A stretch of DNA of 64,000 nt from Ryuthela nishihirai (GCA_038380435.1 JAWZYU010000030.1:65359817-65423816), one strand, 5' to 3'; positions 21,923-33,641 are shown, numbered from the stretch's first letter. Notes: generated by a model from the letters alone, not told the origin. Program-made: numbers and translations.

Positions 21923-23164
21923 TACATGAATTAAAATATACATAAAAATAGTATATAAATCAAATAGTAACAAAACATAACTAAAATACATAAAATGCAT
22001 AAAAATGTTTGTGTGTGCATATTTTTGTATAACCAAAATGGAAAAAAGTTAATATTTATTATAGAAGTATATGAGTGCTTTGAATCAGAAGTAAAAATGG
22101 AGGACATAAAACAGTAAATTAAATTTAACAAAAATTATTTAGAAATCATGAAAATTTTACTTCATTTGCTTTATTACACTAAAAACTCTTTATGATCTGT
22201 AATAAAAAATATTCAAAGATACATTATTCAAAATCTTGATATTTTAATATTAACTTTTCTTTCAACATGCCTTCATTCTCAAGAAATGTGTGAAATGCAA
22301 TACAAGAAATATCTTTCACATACAAAGTTATGACTATGACTTTAGTGAATTTTACTATCAGTAGGTTTCTCTCCTAGTCCATAAAAATTAAAAGTTTTTG
22401 TCCACAAACCACTGTTTTATTTTTTGTGTTTTCTATTCTACATATAATAGAATTAATATATACTCACTGCTTATTAAGTCAATAATGAGCAATCAAACAA
22501 CTCTCAACTTCAGTGAATGTGTATTCATGCAGTTTGGCCTTGGACAGCATAAGATGAATGTATTCTCTGAAAGAGCAATACATCAGAGCAATTTGTGTAA
22601 AATTTGGAACAATTGAAAGTGGGGTAGCTATAATAATAAAAGGGCATAAAAATTTTGCTAAGATAGTTACTGTTCCAGCAGGACAAACTTTTGTGTTAGC
22701 TCTAACTGAGGCAGTGGTCAGCAGCCTCAGTTTAACTGAGAAGGATAAACTTTTGTGTTATAGCCTAATTCCGGCAGTGACTTCGATCTTAGTATGGCAT
22801 CTCCTTGTTTGAGACCTGTAAAAGCTAGTAGTAGCTTCGAAGATTCTTCTCTCTCCTATGTTATGCCAATGAAAAAATAAAAAGATCCACCTTCCAGTAA
22901 TAATGTATCACAGGAAATGTCCCGTAGACAAGAAACACTTAAAAATTAGCTACTCAGGGCAGCTACTCAACCAAATTTTTTTCAGCTAATTATTTCAAGT
23001 ACATCCATCTATGTCTAAGAGAGATGTAATTGATCAGGAAATCATGGTTGACACTTCAAAATTTGGCAGTATTTTTGGCAATCATCTAAATTGAAGTGGC
23101 CAATTTTAAAACAAAATTCGAAAAGGGGGAGTTTGTTAGAAGCCAAAATATTTACCTTACTATG
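21923..23164. other. Spacer with small local repeats
   Basis: ACTTTTGTGTTA recurs 62 bases apart at about 22686 and 22748, each followed by a GGCAGTG, suggesting a small tandem duplication. TCACAGGAAA, GTAGACAAGAAACACTT and TTAGCTA at 22909-22960 are shared with 61684-61735, so this is an interspersed repeat of unknown class. ORFs of 72-84 codons here are not recognised. Confidence 0.45.
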
Positions 23165-24266
23165 GAAAATGTTAATCACTACCAAATACATTGTTGCCAC
23201 TGCTGGTATGGGCTGATGTGTGTTTATTATGCAATAACTCTCACTCAAACTGTTACCTTGATCATCTCAAGATTTGGTACATTGATTTAACATATAAAAG
23301 AATGCATCATATTGAAAGAGGAAGTGGCAGTCCAATGACCAAGTGGTTACCGTGCTTGGCTACTAATCAAAGAGATCTTTCTTCAACCCTTGGGTAAGGC
23401 ATGGATGTTTGTGTCATCTTTCTACTGAGGTACATTCTTACAGATCTACTTTGGTGTATAAACTTAGTCATACTACTTCTTACAGTCAAATCTACTTTGG
23501 TGTATAAACTTACAGTCTGTATTTACTGTCAGACCTCTGTGGCAAGCAGCTGCTTGAAGGAGATTTTTTTTTAATTCTAAATGCTAAACCAGTACAGATA
23601 TTTAAAAACGGTTTTCTCTATCACATTTCACTCTTTTCCGATCATTTGATCTGCTTACAGTATGGGGCTATTTTATCAAATATACAACTCCGCAACTGAT
23701 CAAAACGTTCGTGTTCCAACTGCACATAAGTTTTGCTTCCCCATATGCAGTGCCTTGTTGCTCCATCAATATACAGCTATTTTTCAATGTCAAGGGATCA
23801 CAGATAAAATAATAAACTGTCCTTACTGCTTGCAATTGAAAAAATTCTAGGGGTGATGGTGGTTTAAAATAACCTACAAAATTAATGGCATGATAAGACA
23901 ATGCATATGAAACTCAAAATGTATGTGCAGTTCAAATACAAATTTTTGGCCTGTTCTAAAGTTGCTTATCTGATAAGATAGCCCCATACTGTAAGCAGAT
24001 ATGATTAGAAAAAACTGAAATGTATGATAAAAGTTTTTAAATATCTGTGGTAGTTCAACATTAGTTAAATGAATTACATTATGAACTTTGCATTACACTC
24101 AGACAATTGACACAGTAAATTCTGTTCTAATCAGTAGATCTATTTCATCTTTGAACATGATTTCATATGAAGAATAAGTTTCCCAAATATCAGAATGAGC
24201 AAGGCAATAGGTTGCAAGTAACTGCAAACTATGCACAAGCCCATACCAGCAATGGCAACAATGGAT
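23165..24266. repeat. Foldback element 2
   Basis: CATTGTTGCCACTGCTGGTATGGGC-type sequence near 23190 is inverted at 24218-24260 (GCCCATACCAGCAATGGCAA). TCTGCTTACAGTATGGGGCTA near 23650 is inverted at about 23981-24000. The AAAAACGGTTTTCTC/TTTTTTCTAATCATA stretches also pair. The left arm is lengthened by a SINE-B insertion. The exact termini are not visible and no transposase is encoded. Confidence 0.6.
23325..23575 (+). mobile_element. SINE-B copy with internal duplication
   Basis: Degenerate A box GACCAAGTGGTTACCGTGC, B-box region ending TTGGGTAAGGCATGGATG, then TTTCTACTGAGG. TCTACTTTGGTGTATAAACTTA occurs twice (about 23449 and 23490), a duplication relative to other SINE-B copies. It ends GGCAAGCAGCTGCTTGAAGG plus a T run. 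Confidence 0.75.
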
Positions 24267-24739
24267 TTGGAAGCAATTACTGTTTTTATACACACAAAAT
24301 ATTTTTTTAAAGTTTACATCTTGGGCATAAACAGAAAAACTATTTAGATATTTTTTACATTACAAAATCTCAGGTTTGTACAATGAGTATTTTATTAAAA
24401 ATAACATACTATATTATGCTGCCTTGTAGCAGCTTCTTTACATTGTTGAGATGACAGTAGTTATATGGATTATTTTTCTCCATATACACAGTCCCCAACT
24501 AACATGAGATGTGTAACTTCAAAAGATTTGTGAAGGTGAAATCATTTTAGCCATACAGTTTGTCGTAGGAAATGATGTAAATAGGAGAGGTGGGGAGGGG
24601 GGCAGAATCCTAACCTGATTGACATAATTTTAATTTTATTCCTTTATTATTACATCTCTATTTTGGTATATGTTTTGCTTTTTCCTCAGGGTCCTGGTCC
24701 AAGAAGAAATGCATTTAAGGGCTGAGAAAAATATTAAAA

Positions 24740-25025
24740 TACAGCATATTGGATACAGCCATGGATGGTTGTGTTGTCTTTCTGCTGAGTTCTGCTTTCC
24801 TCACAGATCTTCTCTAATAATAAATACCCACTCAAGCAGCTGCTTGCCACAGAGGTCTGACAGCTTGTCAATTTATATGCCATAGTAGGTCTGTGAGGAT
24901 GGCAGGACCTCAGCAGAAAAACAACACAAACATCCATGCCTTACTCAGGGGCCTGAAACATTTATTAATCTGATAGTCACCTTATCAAACCTCTGTGGCA
25001 AGCAGCTGCTTGAGATGCAATTTTT
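24740..25025 (+). mobile_element. SINE-B copy interrupted by a second SINE-B
   Basis: The left part (GCCATGGATGGTTGTGTTGT, TTTCTGCTGAG, CACAGATCTTCTC) runs to about 24815. The matching right part (CCTCTGTGGCAAGCAGCTGC, TTGAG, T run) resumes at about 24985. Between them lies another SINE-B in the opposite direction. The head of the outer copy is missing or unrecognisable. Confidence 0.65.
24820..24957 (-). mobile_element. Inner SINE-B, inverted inside another SINE-B
   Basis: Inverse body AAATACCCACTCAAGCAGCT, GCCACAGAGGTCTGACAG, ATGCCATAGTAGG, GATGGCAGGACCTCAGCAG and CATGCCTTACTC. The tRNA-like head is truncated. Confidence 0.7.
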
Positions 25026-25154
25026 TTTAAAGTTGACTTACTGTAGAATTACAACAGTTTCTATTTAACTAACCAACAATTTTATTTTTTTTAATTAAAA
25101 TTGATTGGTTAGTCAAATAGACATTGTTCTAATCCTACAGTGAGTCAACTTTAT

Positions 25155-25395
25155 TAACCTGATGCCTTTGACTCTAGGATGCTTGCATATCTTGGGCATT
25201 AGGTGGTTTGATTTTATAAGTAATGATGAGGTTGTAAGAAGGAATCATCAACCTCTTTTGAGCAACATTTTGTGCATAGAGACTGCATTGATTTGGCCAT
25301 GTTGCCCATATGCACAGCTGCAGATTGGCAAGCAAGATTATGAATAGTGTGCCCAAGGCTTCAGGAAAAGGGGGAGACCTAGGAACTCTTCAGTA
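25155..25395 (+). pseudogene. LINE C-terminal fragment
   Basis: DNA matches 47305-47530 of the LINE closely: TGATGCCTTTGA, CTAG-ATGCTT, TCTTGGGCATTAGGTGGTT, CAACCTCTTTTGAGCA, TTTGGCCATGTTG, AATAGTGTGCC and AAAAGGGGGAGACC. It covers the post-RT segment (DAFDSRCLRSILGIRW and RRRGRP regions) only. Older than the 44-47 kb copy. Confidence 0.75.
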
Positions 25396-25866
25396 TATCC
25401 AACAAAGTTTTTCAGCCAGAAATTTAATGCACAGCATACCCTTCAGAGATGTTAGGATCGAATCTCTCTCAGATTTTAAATCTAAGCGATTGTTTTGTAA
25501 AATTCTTTAACATTTTTTAATTTCCATTTTACGTACCTTTAACAAAATCGTAGTAAACTAATTTCTTGTAAACTTTTGTTTTTATCACTGTTTTTATATA
25601 ACTTTACATAATTTATATAAATAGTTTCTAAAGGGTATAGGGTTATTCCATGTCAAATCAACCAAAATTTTGGAAAAAGTTCACCACCCATCACAGATTT
25701 CAATGATATTTGGCATAAATGTTAGTACACATAAGATATATTTTGAATGTCCGAAATATTTTGAGTCAAAAAAATTTTTGTAAAGAGTTATAATCATTTA
25801 ACCCAAGGGGAAAATATAAAAATTGTGATTGCGACTAAATGCTTTTCTTTGCTTCTATGGTAGGTG

Positions 25867-26077
25867 GAGCCGTCCCGTGGCCGAGTAGTTGGCGCGCTTG
25901 GTTTCTGATCTACGGGACCTGGGTTCGAGCCCCGGGTAAGGCATGGATGCTTGTGTTGTTTTTCTGCTGAGGTCCTGCCATCCTCTCACACCTTCTACTC
26001 TGGCATATAAACTGACAGGCTCCTGTCATACCTCTGTGGCAAGCAGCTGCTTGAGGGGGTATTTATTTTTATTTATT
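25867..26077 (+). mobile_element. Full-length SINE-B with target duplication
   Basis: Best SINE-B copy. A box TGGCCGAGTAGTTGGCGCGC, B box GGTTCGAGCCC, body TGTGTTGTTTTTCTGCTGAG, CAGGCTCCTGTCA, CAAGCAGCTGCTTGAGG and a TATTTATTTTT tail. TATGGTAGGTG is repeated exactly on both sides (25856-25866, 26078-26088). The A/T-rich tail and box structure indicate a Pol III SINE mobilised by a LINE. Confidence 0.9.
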
Positions 26078-27329
26078 TATGGTAGGTGAGAAGACCAAAC
26101 TTGTTGTACTGATGTAGATTTGGATTACAAATTTGTTAAAGAAACAAACTGAAAATTTTAAAATATGAAAAAAGTGGTGGCAACAAATATAAAAAAATAA
26201 AACTGACATATGTTGTACATTATGCTCCATAGAAAGTTTGTACAAAATTTGGAGTATGGTCATTTCTTTGATAATGAGTAATAAATTATTGAAATTTTAC
26301 TAATGTTATGGTTAATAATGTACCTAAGAGGACTGCATTGATGCTCTTGTGCATGCACACTAGAGGAGACGCACGGAGAGGCTACCGACGTGTGTGCTGC
26401 TTGCACTCAAGCTCAATTTTGTAACTCCAAACTAGCATTCTGCTGCTATTTACAGCTATAATGTTGCTATTGATAAAAGTTCATATCCTTTTTTACAAAG
26501 GAGCAAACAAAAAAGCCCAGTATTCCGAGGCAACAAATTTAGCAATATGATCAGTAAAAAACAGGACAAGTTTTATGCTTTATTTTTGATCAATTGTTCT
26601 ATTATAATTAAGGAAGTGCTTAATGGGCTAGTGTAGTACAAATAAGAAAAGACTAGTAGCTCTTTTGGCACCCTGGGCAAGAAAAAAGATGCTCCTTCAA
26701 ATTTAATGAGTAGAAAAAATGCACATACACAGTTTGAATTTAGTTCATTTTAATGAAATTATATTCATTGTTGACGAAATAAATTCTATCATAAAATACG
26801 TTGATAAAGATTTAGTCATAAATAATTAGAATATATAAAAATTTAAACTGAAAAGGGCTAAGTTACCAACATAGTGATCAAGGGAATAGATTTGATATTT
26901 TAATATATTTTAGAAGTACCAAGTACAAGTACTATGCAACTGGAATTAATTTTGTGAAGTCTAGTAAATGAAAACAATTAGTTTCTATTATTGGATTAAA
27001 CCATCCAGGGCTGCACTGTTCTTAAGATAATATCAGCAAAGAAATATTTTTCCTCAAAGATTAAAAATGGAGGTAATCATGATTACACCATCAGTTTTCA
27101 CATTTCAGAATAAATTTTTTTCCTTGATTATAATAGAACAATTGATCAAAAATAAAGCATAATTTACTGTTTTCAAGTTATATGAACTGAAGTCGGAACA
27201 TTTAATAACCTGTCCCAGTTTTTACCAATCGCATTGTTAAATTTGTTCTCTAAATACTAGGTTTTTTTGTTTGCTCGTCTATAAAAAAAAGGATATGAAC
27301 TTAAACATAGGTGACATTTTAATGTCAAT

Positions 27330-27435
27330 ATATCAATAAATATTTTGTGGAAAAAATTTCGCTGACATACGGGAATTGAACCCGCATCTCTCCAGAAACA
27401 TACCAGAGTATTGACGATTGAACTAATGCCTTTTA
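27330..27435 (-). mobile_element. SINE-C inside foldback arm
   Basis: GTGGAAAAAATTTCGCTGAC, GGGAATTGAACCCGCATCTC, CAGAAACATACCAGAG, then GATTGAACTAATGCC. It interrupts the inverted match between the two arms of the foldback element, so it inserted later or was lost from the other arm. Confidence 0.6.
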
Positions 27436-28260
27436 TCAATAGCAGCATTACAGATGTAAGTAGCAGAAGAATGCTAGTTGGAGTTGCAAAGTAGCGTTTG
27501 AGTACAAGTAGCACACACGTTAGTAGCCTCTTCGTGAGTCTCCTCTAGTGCACAAGAGTGTCAATGCGGTCCCCTGAAGTGCATCATTAACCATAACATT
27601 AGTAAAATTTCAAAATTTTTTTACTCGTTATCAAAGAAATGACCATACTCCAAATTTTGTACAATGTTTCTATAGAGCATAATGTACAATGTCAGTTTTA
27701 ATTCATATTTGTTGCCACCACTTTTTTTCCCATTTAAATTTTTTTTTCAAAACTGTATTACATTTTTTAAATTTGATTTTTTTAATGAATTTATAATCCA
27801 AATCTACATCCGGACACCAAGTTTGGTCTTTTATCTACCATAGAAGCAAAGAAATATATTTAGTCACAATTGCAATTTTCCCCTTAGTTTTAATGATTAT
27901 AACTCCTTGAAAAAAAATTTTTGACTCAAAATATTTCAGGCAATTAGACATCTTATATGTACTAACATTTAGGCCAATAATCATTGAAATCTATGATGGG
28001 TGGTGAACTGGCCTGGTTGAATTGACATGGAATGACCCTATATAGATGTAATTATAAGTGATCCCAGAACTTAACCCCTCATTTTCTATTGTTTCTTAAG
28101 CTCCATTTGTATGAATTTAATGTGCACAAAGTTTCTGGAGAACGAAACCTTCTTGTACGTGAAGGGTCAAGTGTACTTTGACTGCACAATTTTACGATTC
28201 CATATATACAACAAAAGACCATTATACTAGCTGTGTATATATGTGATAAAAATAATTTAC

Positions 28261-28300
28261 CCACTCAAGCAGCAACCTGCCACAGAGGGTTAGCAGAAGT
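28261..28300 (-). repeat. SINE-B 3' remnant
   Basis: CCACTCAAGCAGCAACCTGC followed by CACAGAGGGTTAGCAG is the inverted 3' end of an older SINE-B, next to a younger copy. Confidence 0.55.
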
Positions 28301-28312
28301 CTTCAGTATAAT

Positions 28313-28529
28313 ATAAAAAAAAATAAATAAATACCCCCTCAAGCAGCTGCTTGCCACAGAGGTCTGACAGGAGCCTGTCAGTTTATATGCCATAGTAGAA
28401 GGTCTGTGAGGTTGGCAGGACCTCAGCAGAAAAACAACACACACACACATCCATGCCTTACCCGGGGCTCGAACCCAGGTCCCTTAGATCAGCAGCCAAG
28501 CAGGCTAACCACTCGGCCATGATATGGCT
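28313..28529 (-). mobile_element. Full-length SINE-B with target duplication
   Basis: Complete inverse copy from the AAAATAAATAAATA tail to the head AGGCTAACCACTCGGCCAT (inverted A box). TTCAGTATAAT flanks it exactly (28302-28312 and 28530-28540). CACACACA microsatellite growth is seen in the TGTGTTG region. Confidence 0.9.
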
Positions 28530-28540
28530 TTCAGTATAAT

Positions 28541-30109
28541 GCACCATAGAATAAATCTGAGTGGGTAGTTTTCCATTTTACTTTTTTTATATTTTTAATA
28601 ATGAATCTACCTTCCATACTATAAAATGAAAAACTCTGCCAGAACTAAATAAACCTTACCAAAGTTGAAATACTTTACTCAAACTTTACTAATTCACTAA
28701 TGATAATTAGTTTGATTTTCAATATTTCATTTATAATACACACAAATTCATAGTGCCACTGATTTTACTATTATTTTAACAAGCCAGACACTACTATTTG
28801 ACCAACATGTACCACCATGAAAATTTTTTGAGATATTTATGCTGGCAGGAACTTTCCTAAAGAATTACTTTAGAAGACAAAAGAAAGCCATTAAATGCTT
28901 GGTTACCAATTCCTGTATGACTGAGCAGCACTTTTTAATGCATTAAACTAATTCTCACTAATTCATTTCGTATTAATGCTCATATCAATGAATTCCAGTC
29001 ACCAATATCAAAGGTGGTTGGGATAATTAAACTCGGGTAGCAGTTTCATCTACAATTTAACTACAATGGTTATTTTTTTATCCTTCCAATCATTACACTG
29101 CAGAACACCATAGGAATTTGCAAGTAGTAGTGTTGTCACACTAATAACATTATTGGGCCAGATAGGTAACTAGGAAAAAACATGTTCACCTACAAGATTG
29201 AAATCTGTATGTCCATTGTAATATTTCCAGTGTGCATAAAGACCTGTGTGAGAGCATGGGAAAACAGGTCTTCTCGTATATATAACTTTATACGCTATAT
29301 TTCCAACATGCTAACATTTGCTAAGCCCTTTAATACATAAATTAGGTTTATTCTAAAACCATACATCACTTTATTTCTGATAGCTGTAGGAACATCCTGA
29401 TAGTGAAATGAATCCAAATTTTATCACCGATTTTCTTGTCATACTTTGAACGTTTGATTTAAAATTTACAATTTGAGCATTTCAGCCACTTAGAGCACTT
29501 AAATAGAATTCTCGATAAAATATTTATGCTTTCTGCAAAATGTTAAACATATTTACAGTAATATTTGCTTACGTACTATCCTGCTGTAAATATCGATTCG
29601 CACGATCTTTGTTGCAAGTGATTAAATATTATATTTCAATAAAAGGAAATTAAAACATAATTTTTAAAAAATTGGTTAAAATAGCAGTAAGTACATCAGT
29701 TTTTAAATTAAAACAATTACCATTAAAACGACACACAAATATTTTCTGCAGAGAAACAAACGTAATTAAGTCCTATTGGCACTTGGTCAAAACCCCACCG
29801 GTTCACGACAACGTTCGTGCAACAAGCTATGTCATTGGTCCAACAAAAGCTTATTTAAGTACGGTACTAGAGAATAGCAAATCACCAATAAGGTAACTTG
29901 CAGTAGTACAAAGTAATCGCATTTCAAACATTTAGTATTGGCAGTACGCAAAGAAACGAATTGCACAAGAATTTAGTGAAATTGCTGTGGTACGTTTTTC
30001 AAGTATACAAAAAGTCACTGTGCAAATTATCAATCCTACTACCACTGGTTACATATGAGTTACTTATAACTGTTGCCAGATTATAAGTAACACCAGGAAG
30101 AACAAAGTA
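28541..30109. other. Spacer; possible first exon or promoter of PABIR
   Basis: Up to about 29560 nothing is recognised. From 29570 to 29990 the base composition is less AT-rich, with several CpGs, a CCAAT box on the minus strand (near 29835), and a minus-strand GTAAGC donor-like site near 29572. This is what a 5'UTR exon of the minus-strand PABIR gene could look like, but nothing proves it. Confidence 0.25.
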
Positions 30110-31772
30110 CAGTAGACTCCCTCTTGTCCGGCCCTTACGGGACCAGACCTCTTGCCGGATGAACGATAGGCCGGTTTGTTCAAAAATTGTGTCAGAAAAT
30201 AAATAAAAACGGCAAATGAGAAAAATACTAACTGTACTATATTTTAATTAATAATTTGTTGTGCAATATTAACAATTTACTCACACTCACTTGAATTAGT
30301 AGGTGATTCTCTTTTGTTTCTTTGAACTTAACACTTTTTTACCTGCAAAGTCTTGCCATTTTTTGATAAACATCACATCAATCGCAGATGAGGCTTGTTG
30401 TTGTTCAATGTATCTTACTCAACATCAAAAGCTTCTTTTCCTTCAATATGGCTAACTTTCCCTTCTTTCTCTTCTTTTCTTCTTCATTCTACGCTTCTTC
30501 TCCGTTCCCTTCTTGGCAGACTGCATTGATAATTTCGCCATCATTCCGTGTTTCATTTTCCAACTGTTCATCACTTTTTAACCATTTTTAAATGTCATCT
30601 TCTTCAAGTGTGTCACATCCAGGCAGCAGTTTAAAGTCATTAAGTCGCGAAATATTGTCATCATCTATCATATCTTCGGCAGGCGCAGGTTCATTCCATA
30701 CTTTCGTGTTGTCGTCTTTGGTACTTTTTCCACAGTTTCCAACTTCGGACCAAAGTTTTCTCCATGACTTCACAAACATTGTACGAGGCATTTCTTCAAA
30801 AACTCTTGCCAACATGTAGATCACACCCTTGATATTTATTGTTTTCAAAGCATTTAAAAGTCTTATTCCGTCATATTTGGTTCGCTGTAGGATTTCTGAA
30901 AGAAGCTTTCTCCTGTATCGCCTTTTTAAACTTACAAGCACGCCTTGGTCCATTGGTTGCACTAAAGATGTTACATTAGGTGGCAAAATCATGGCTTTTA
31001 TGTTGTCAGAAATGAGTTCGCTTGGGTGTGTTGGGGCATTGTCGAGAATGAGTAAGGCCTTTATAGGCATTTTAAGACTTTTCAAGTGATGTTTTTACTT
31101 TTGGAACAAATTCTGCAAAGAACCACTCTTTAAAAAAATACGAGTCTATCTAAGCAGACTTTTGAGCTTTGTAGTAAACTGGCAGAGTGAAAGATTAATA
31201 CTTTTTCTTTCAAGATTGGCCCACTGATTGGCGTTCCTTTTCGACGCTCTTGCATGAACCATAACGAAAATGCATCATCGACAATTTCATTTTTCGGCAT
31301 CTTAAGAGTGCACCGAGAGGAAAGTGTTTTTTCAGACTCGACTTGAGTGCAAAAAATCTTGTAAAGATTTTCTATTCTTTCTCCAGTCATTTACTGTGCT
31401 TTTACCAATACCTAGTTCATCATAAATATGCTTTACTGGATCACCTTTGTCAATACATTCTAACATTTTTATTTTCATCTCCATCGTTATAACGATATTA
31501 CGCTTACGTTTGCACCCACTCATTTTGTACCACACAATAATTAATAGATCACAACACACACTCCTGTATACGCACAGTACACTGTAATATTACAAAGAGG
31601 AAATGAAGCAAATATGTACTGTACTATAAACAAAATACGCGGCGACTAGCTTCCGCTTCTTGAAGCTGAAGCAAATAAACAAAACAAGCAGCGATTTCCT
31701 TCCGCTTCTTGGAACGACCAGTTAAAGTGGAGACCGGTTGAGCCGACACCGGATAAGACAGAGAGTCTACTG
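30110..31772 (-). mobile_element. Tigger/pogo-like transposon, internally deleted
   Basis: The ends CAGTAGACTCCCTCTTGTCC and, inverted, CAGTAGACTCTCTGTCTTATCC are near-identical terminal repeats, with TA on both sides. An additional CCGG-rich motif follows inside each end. Length is 1663 bp, short for Tigger (usually over 2 kb). The coding strand is minus. Confidence 0.9.
30588..31559 (-). pseudogene. Tigger/pogo transposase, missing middle
   Basis: In order: a CENP-B N-terminal HTH (KRKRNIVITMEMKIKMLE, then GDPVKHIYDELGIGKSTVND); a second HTH of the Tc5/CENP-B type (NEIVDDAFSLWF, RRKGTPISGPILKEK); then directly the C-terminal half of the DDE domain (ALLILDNAPTHPSE, ILPPNVTSLVQPMDQGVL) and an acidic tail. 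The segment holding the first catalytic Asp (N.DETGL) is absent between about 31085 and 31150. Frames are broken at 31390 and 31130. It cannot be active but may retain DNA-binding parts. Confidence 0.85.
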
Positions 31773-32849
31773 TATTGTTTGATTTATTAATATTAAGTTT
31801 TCACGTCTAACCAGAAGAAATAGCAAAAATTACTAGGTATGATAGTTTTATTCTAACGAAAAATCTTGTTCTAATCTTACAAAAAGAACATTACTGAGAA
31901 AAATAGCTTCTTTCATGCTATGGTGGTTAAGCTATAAAAGGAAGTTCAGTGCAATTAAATATTTTTTAAAGAAATTGTTCTCCGGACCTTATCCGAACCA
32001 GCTTCATTATATCCGCTAAATAATCTTAAACGAGCAATGGAATATTTTAAAATTTTATACCAACTCGTTGGTTCATACTACTACTGCCTTTTAATGCGTC
32101 TTTTACTACTACTGCCACCTACCATCAAAAATTGTTATTTTACTTTCAATTTTATTTTTAACATAAATTTGATTTATAATATCTGAGTTGCAATTCACTC
32201 TATAACTCAGAAAATAATTTTTTTTTTCCGGAGGAGAAAAAAATCACTAATCACTGAAAGACGTTTGGAGGGGACAATTTAACCAGGCTTTTTCTATATT
32301 CCCCTTTCAAAGGTTCAATTATTTACATGCAGTTTTAATCAATTTAGCCGTTTTCTCCCTGCATACTATATTTTTTAAAATGCAACTCTTTCTCTCTCAT
32401 GTTTTCAGTTTCTGTGAAAAATACTTCAGTGCTCTCTAAGTTTAAATTAATTTTAATACCTTAATGTAGGCAATGATGCTACCTGTGATGAATGTTCTAT
32501 GAAAGATAAGCAAGCACTGCACGCCCTATTGCAGTTATTACACACACATAGTTGTTTATTAACAATTAAAATGGAATTTGTTTTAAATTAATATTGTGTG
32601 TTTTGTTTGCTGCTGATTAATATTCATTCCTTTACAATTAACGGAGATTTTCTTCATTCAAAATTTAGTTCTGCAATTACGAGTATGATATTTTAACCAC
32701 TGAGTTCTATATATACTAGGAGCAGAATTATGGAACTGACGTCATGGATCAGTGAGATATGAGTGAATAGGCTGAATAGTTGGACAAAACATATATGAAC
32801 AAAACATATATGGCTGAATAGTTGGACAAAATATATATGGACAAAATAT
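31773..32849. other. Spacer with short tandem repeat at 32769-32855
   Basis: Mostly AT-rich, nothing recognised. GGCTGAATAGTTGGACAAAA is repeated twice at the right end, each unit followed by paired ACATATATG or AAATATATATGG phrases: a two-unit tandem with a sub-duplication. Confidence 0.5.
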
Positions 32850-33215
32850 ATATGTGCCATTTTTTTGCACAAAATGGGCTAAATGATTAAGTCACAAGGA
32901 CCCCCAAAGGCTCATAGAAAGTTGGAAGAAGGAGATCCACTGGACAGCTGTTAGAAAACAAATAGTAGCCTCCTATCAAGCATGTTCTTTAACATGCCCA
33001 GAGTATGGCTCTCCCTCACATGGGGCCACGGCTTGACGTTCCATCCAACAGATGATGGCCCTTCCAAGTCCATCGGAGTGCTCTAGTGATCGACGGCATA
33101 GTGGGGAGTTTTGCGGAAATAAATCTGAGCACTGGGCATGCAGGACTTGAACCAGGGAACTGCATATTACAATCCTGGCAAGCTACTGACCAGTTTGTGA
33201 GGTGTGAAATAATAA
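32850..33215 (-). mobile_element. Old SINE-A copy
   Basis: Inverse SINE-A with many substitutions: TTTTTTGCACAAAATGGGCT, GTTCTTTAACATGCCCAGAG, GGCCACGGCTTGACGTTCC, TTTTGCGGAAATAAATCTGA. The head is damaged. No clear target duplication. Confidence 0.75.
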
Positions 33216-33266
33216 TAATAAAAAAAAATTAAGGTCACATAAAATTTATCATACTCTCCCTCTCCT

Positions 33267-33530
33267 TAGGGCTGTCTTAAGGCATGGGCACACTGGACAG
33301 TTGCCCAGGGGCCCCACGATTCTAAATTTCGTAAAAGTTTGTATTGATTAATCTTTGCTTTACAGCATGTTTTTTTTTTATGTTTAAACATTGATTTTGT
33401 TAAAAGTACCAATAAATCTGTAGGCTTAATTTTTTTTACCGTTTACATTATTTATTCCCGTAGGTGGGTGGGTAGGGGCCCCATTGCATTGCTTTGCCCA
33501 GGGTCCTACAATACTGTTAAGACAGCACTG
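33267..33530. mobile_element. hAT-type MITE, 264 bp
   Basis: Ends TAGGGCTGTCTTAA and, inverted, CAGTGCTGTCTTAA. Flanked by CCTCTCCT and CTTCTCCT (7 of 8 match), as expected of an 8-bp hAT target duplication. A second inner inverted pair (GCCCAGGGGCCCCA and TAGGGGCCCCAT with TTGCCCAGG) lies near the ends. Non-coding. Confidence 0.75.
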
Positions 33531-33641
33531 CTTCTCCTACCTCAACAACAAAAATAATGGATAATTATTATTCTTTTTACGTCTTCTTCTACTGTTTCCA
33601 TCAGTGCCCATACATTTTGATAATTTATTCCAAAACTAGTG

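Larger units (their letters stand above)
25640..28038. mobile_element. Foldback element 1 with long inverted arms
   Basis: The left end GGGTTATTCCATGTCAA and right end TTGACATGGAATGACCC are inverted, with TATA next to both. Inverted correspondence continues inward for roughly a kilobase: the TTCACCACCCATC/GATGGGTGGTGAA block, TAGAAGCAAAGAAA, AAAGAAATGACCATACTCCA, CTAATGTTATGGTTAATAATG/CATTAACCATAACATTAG, GGATATGAACTT, and GATCAATTGTTCTATTATAAT near the centre. The arms are disrupted by a SINE-B (left) and a SINE-C (right). The central 0.5 kb encodes nothing recognisable. Confidence 0.75.
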
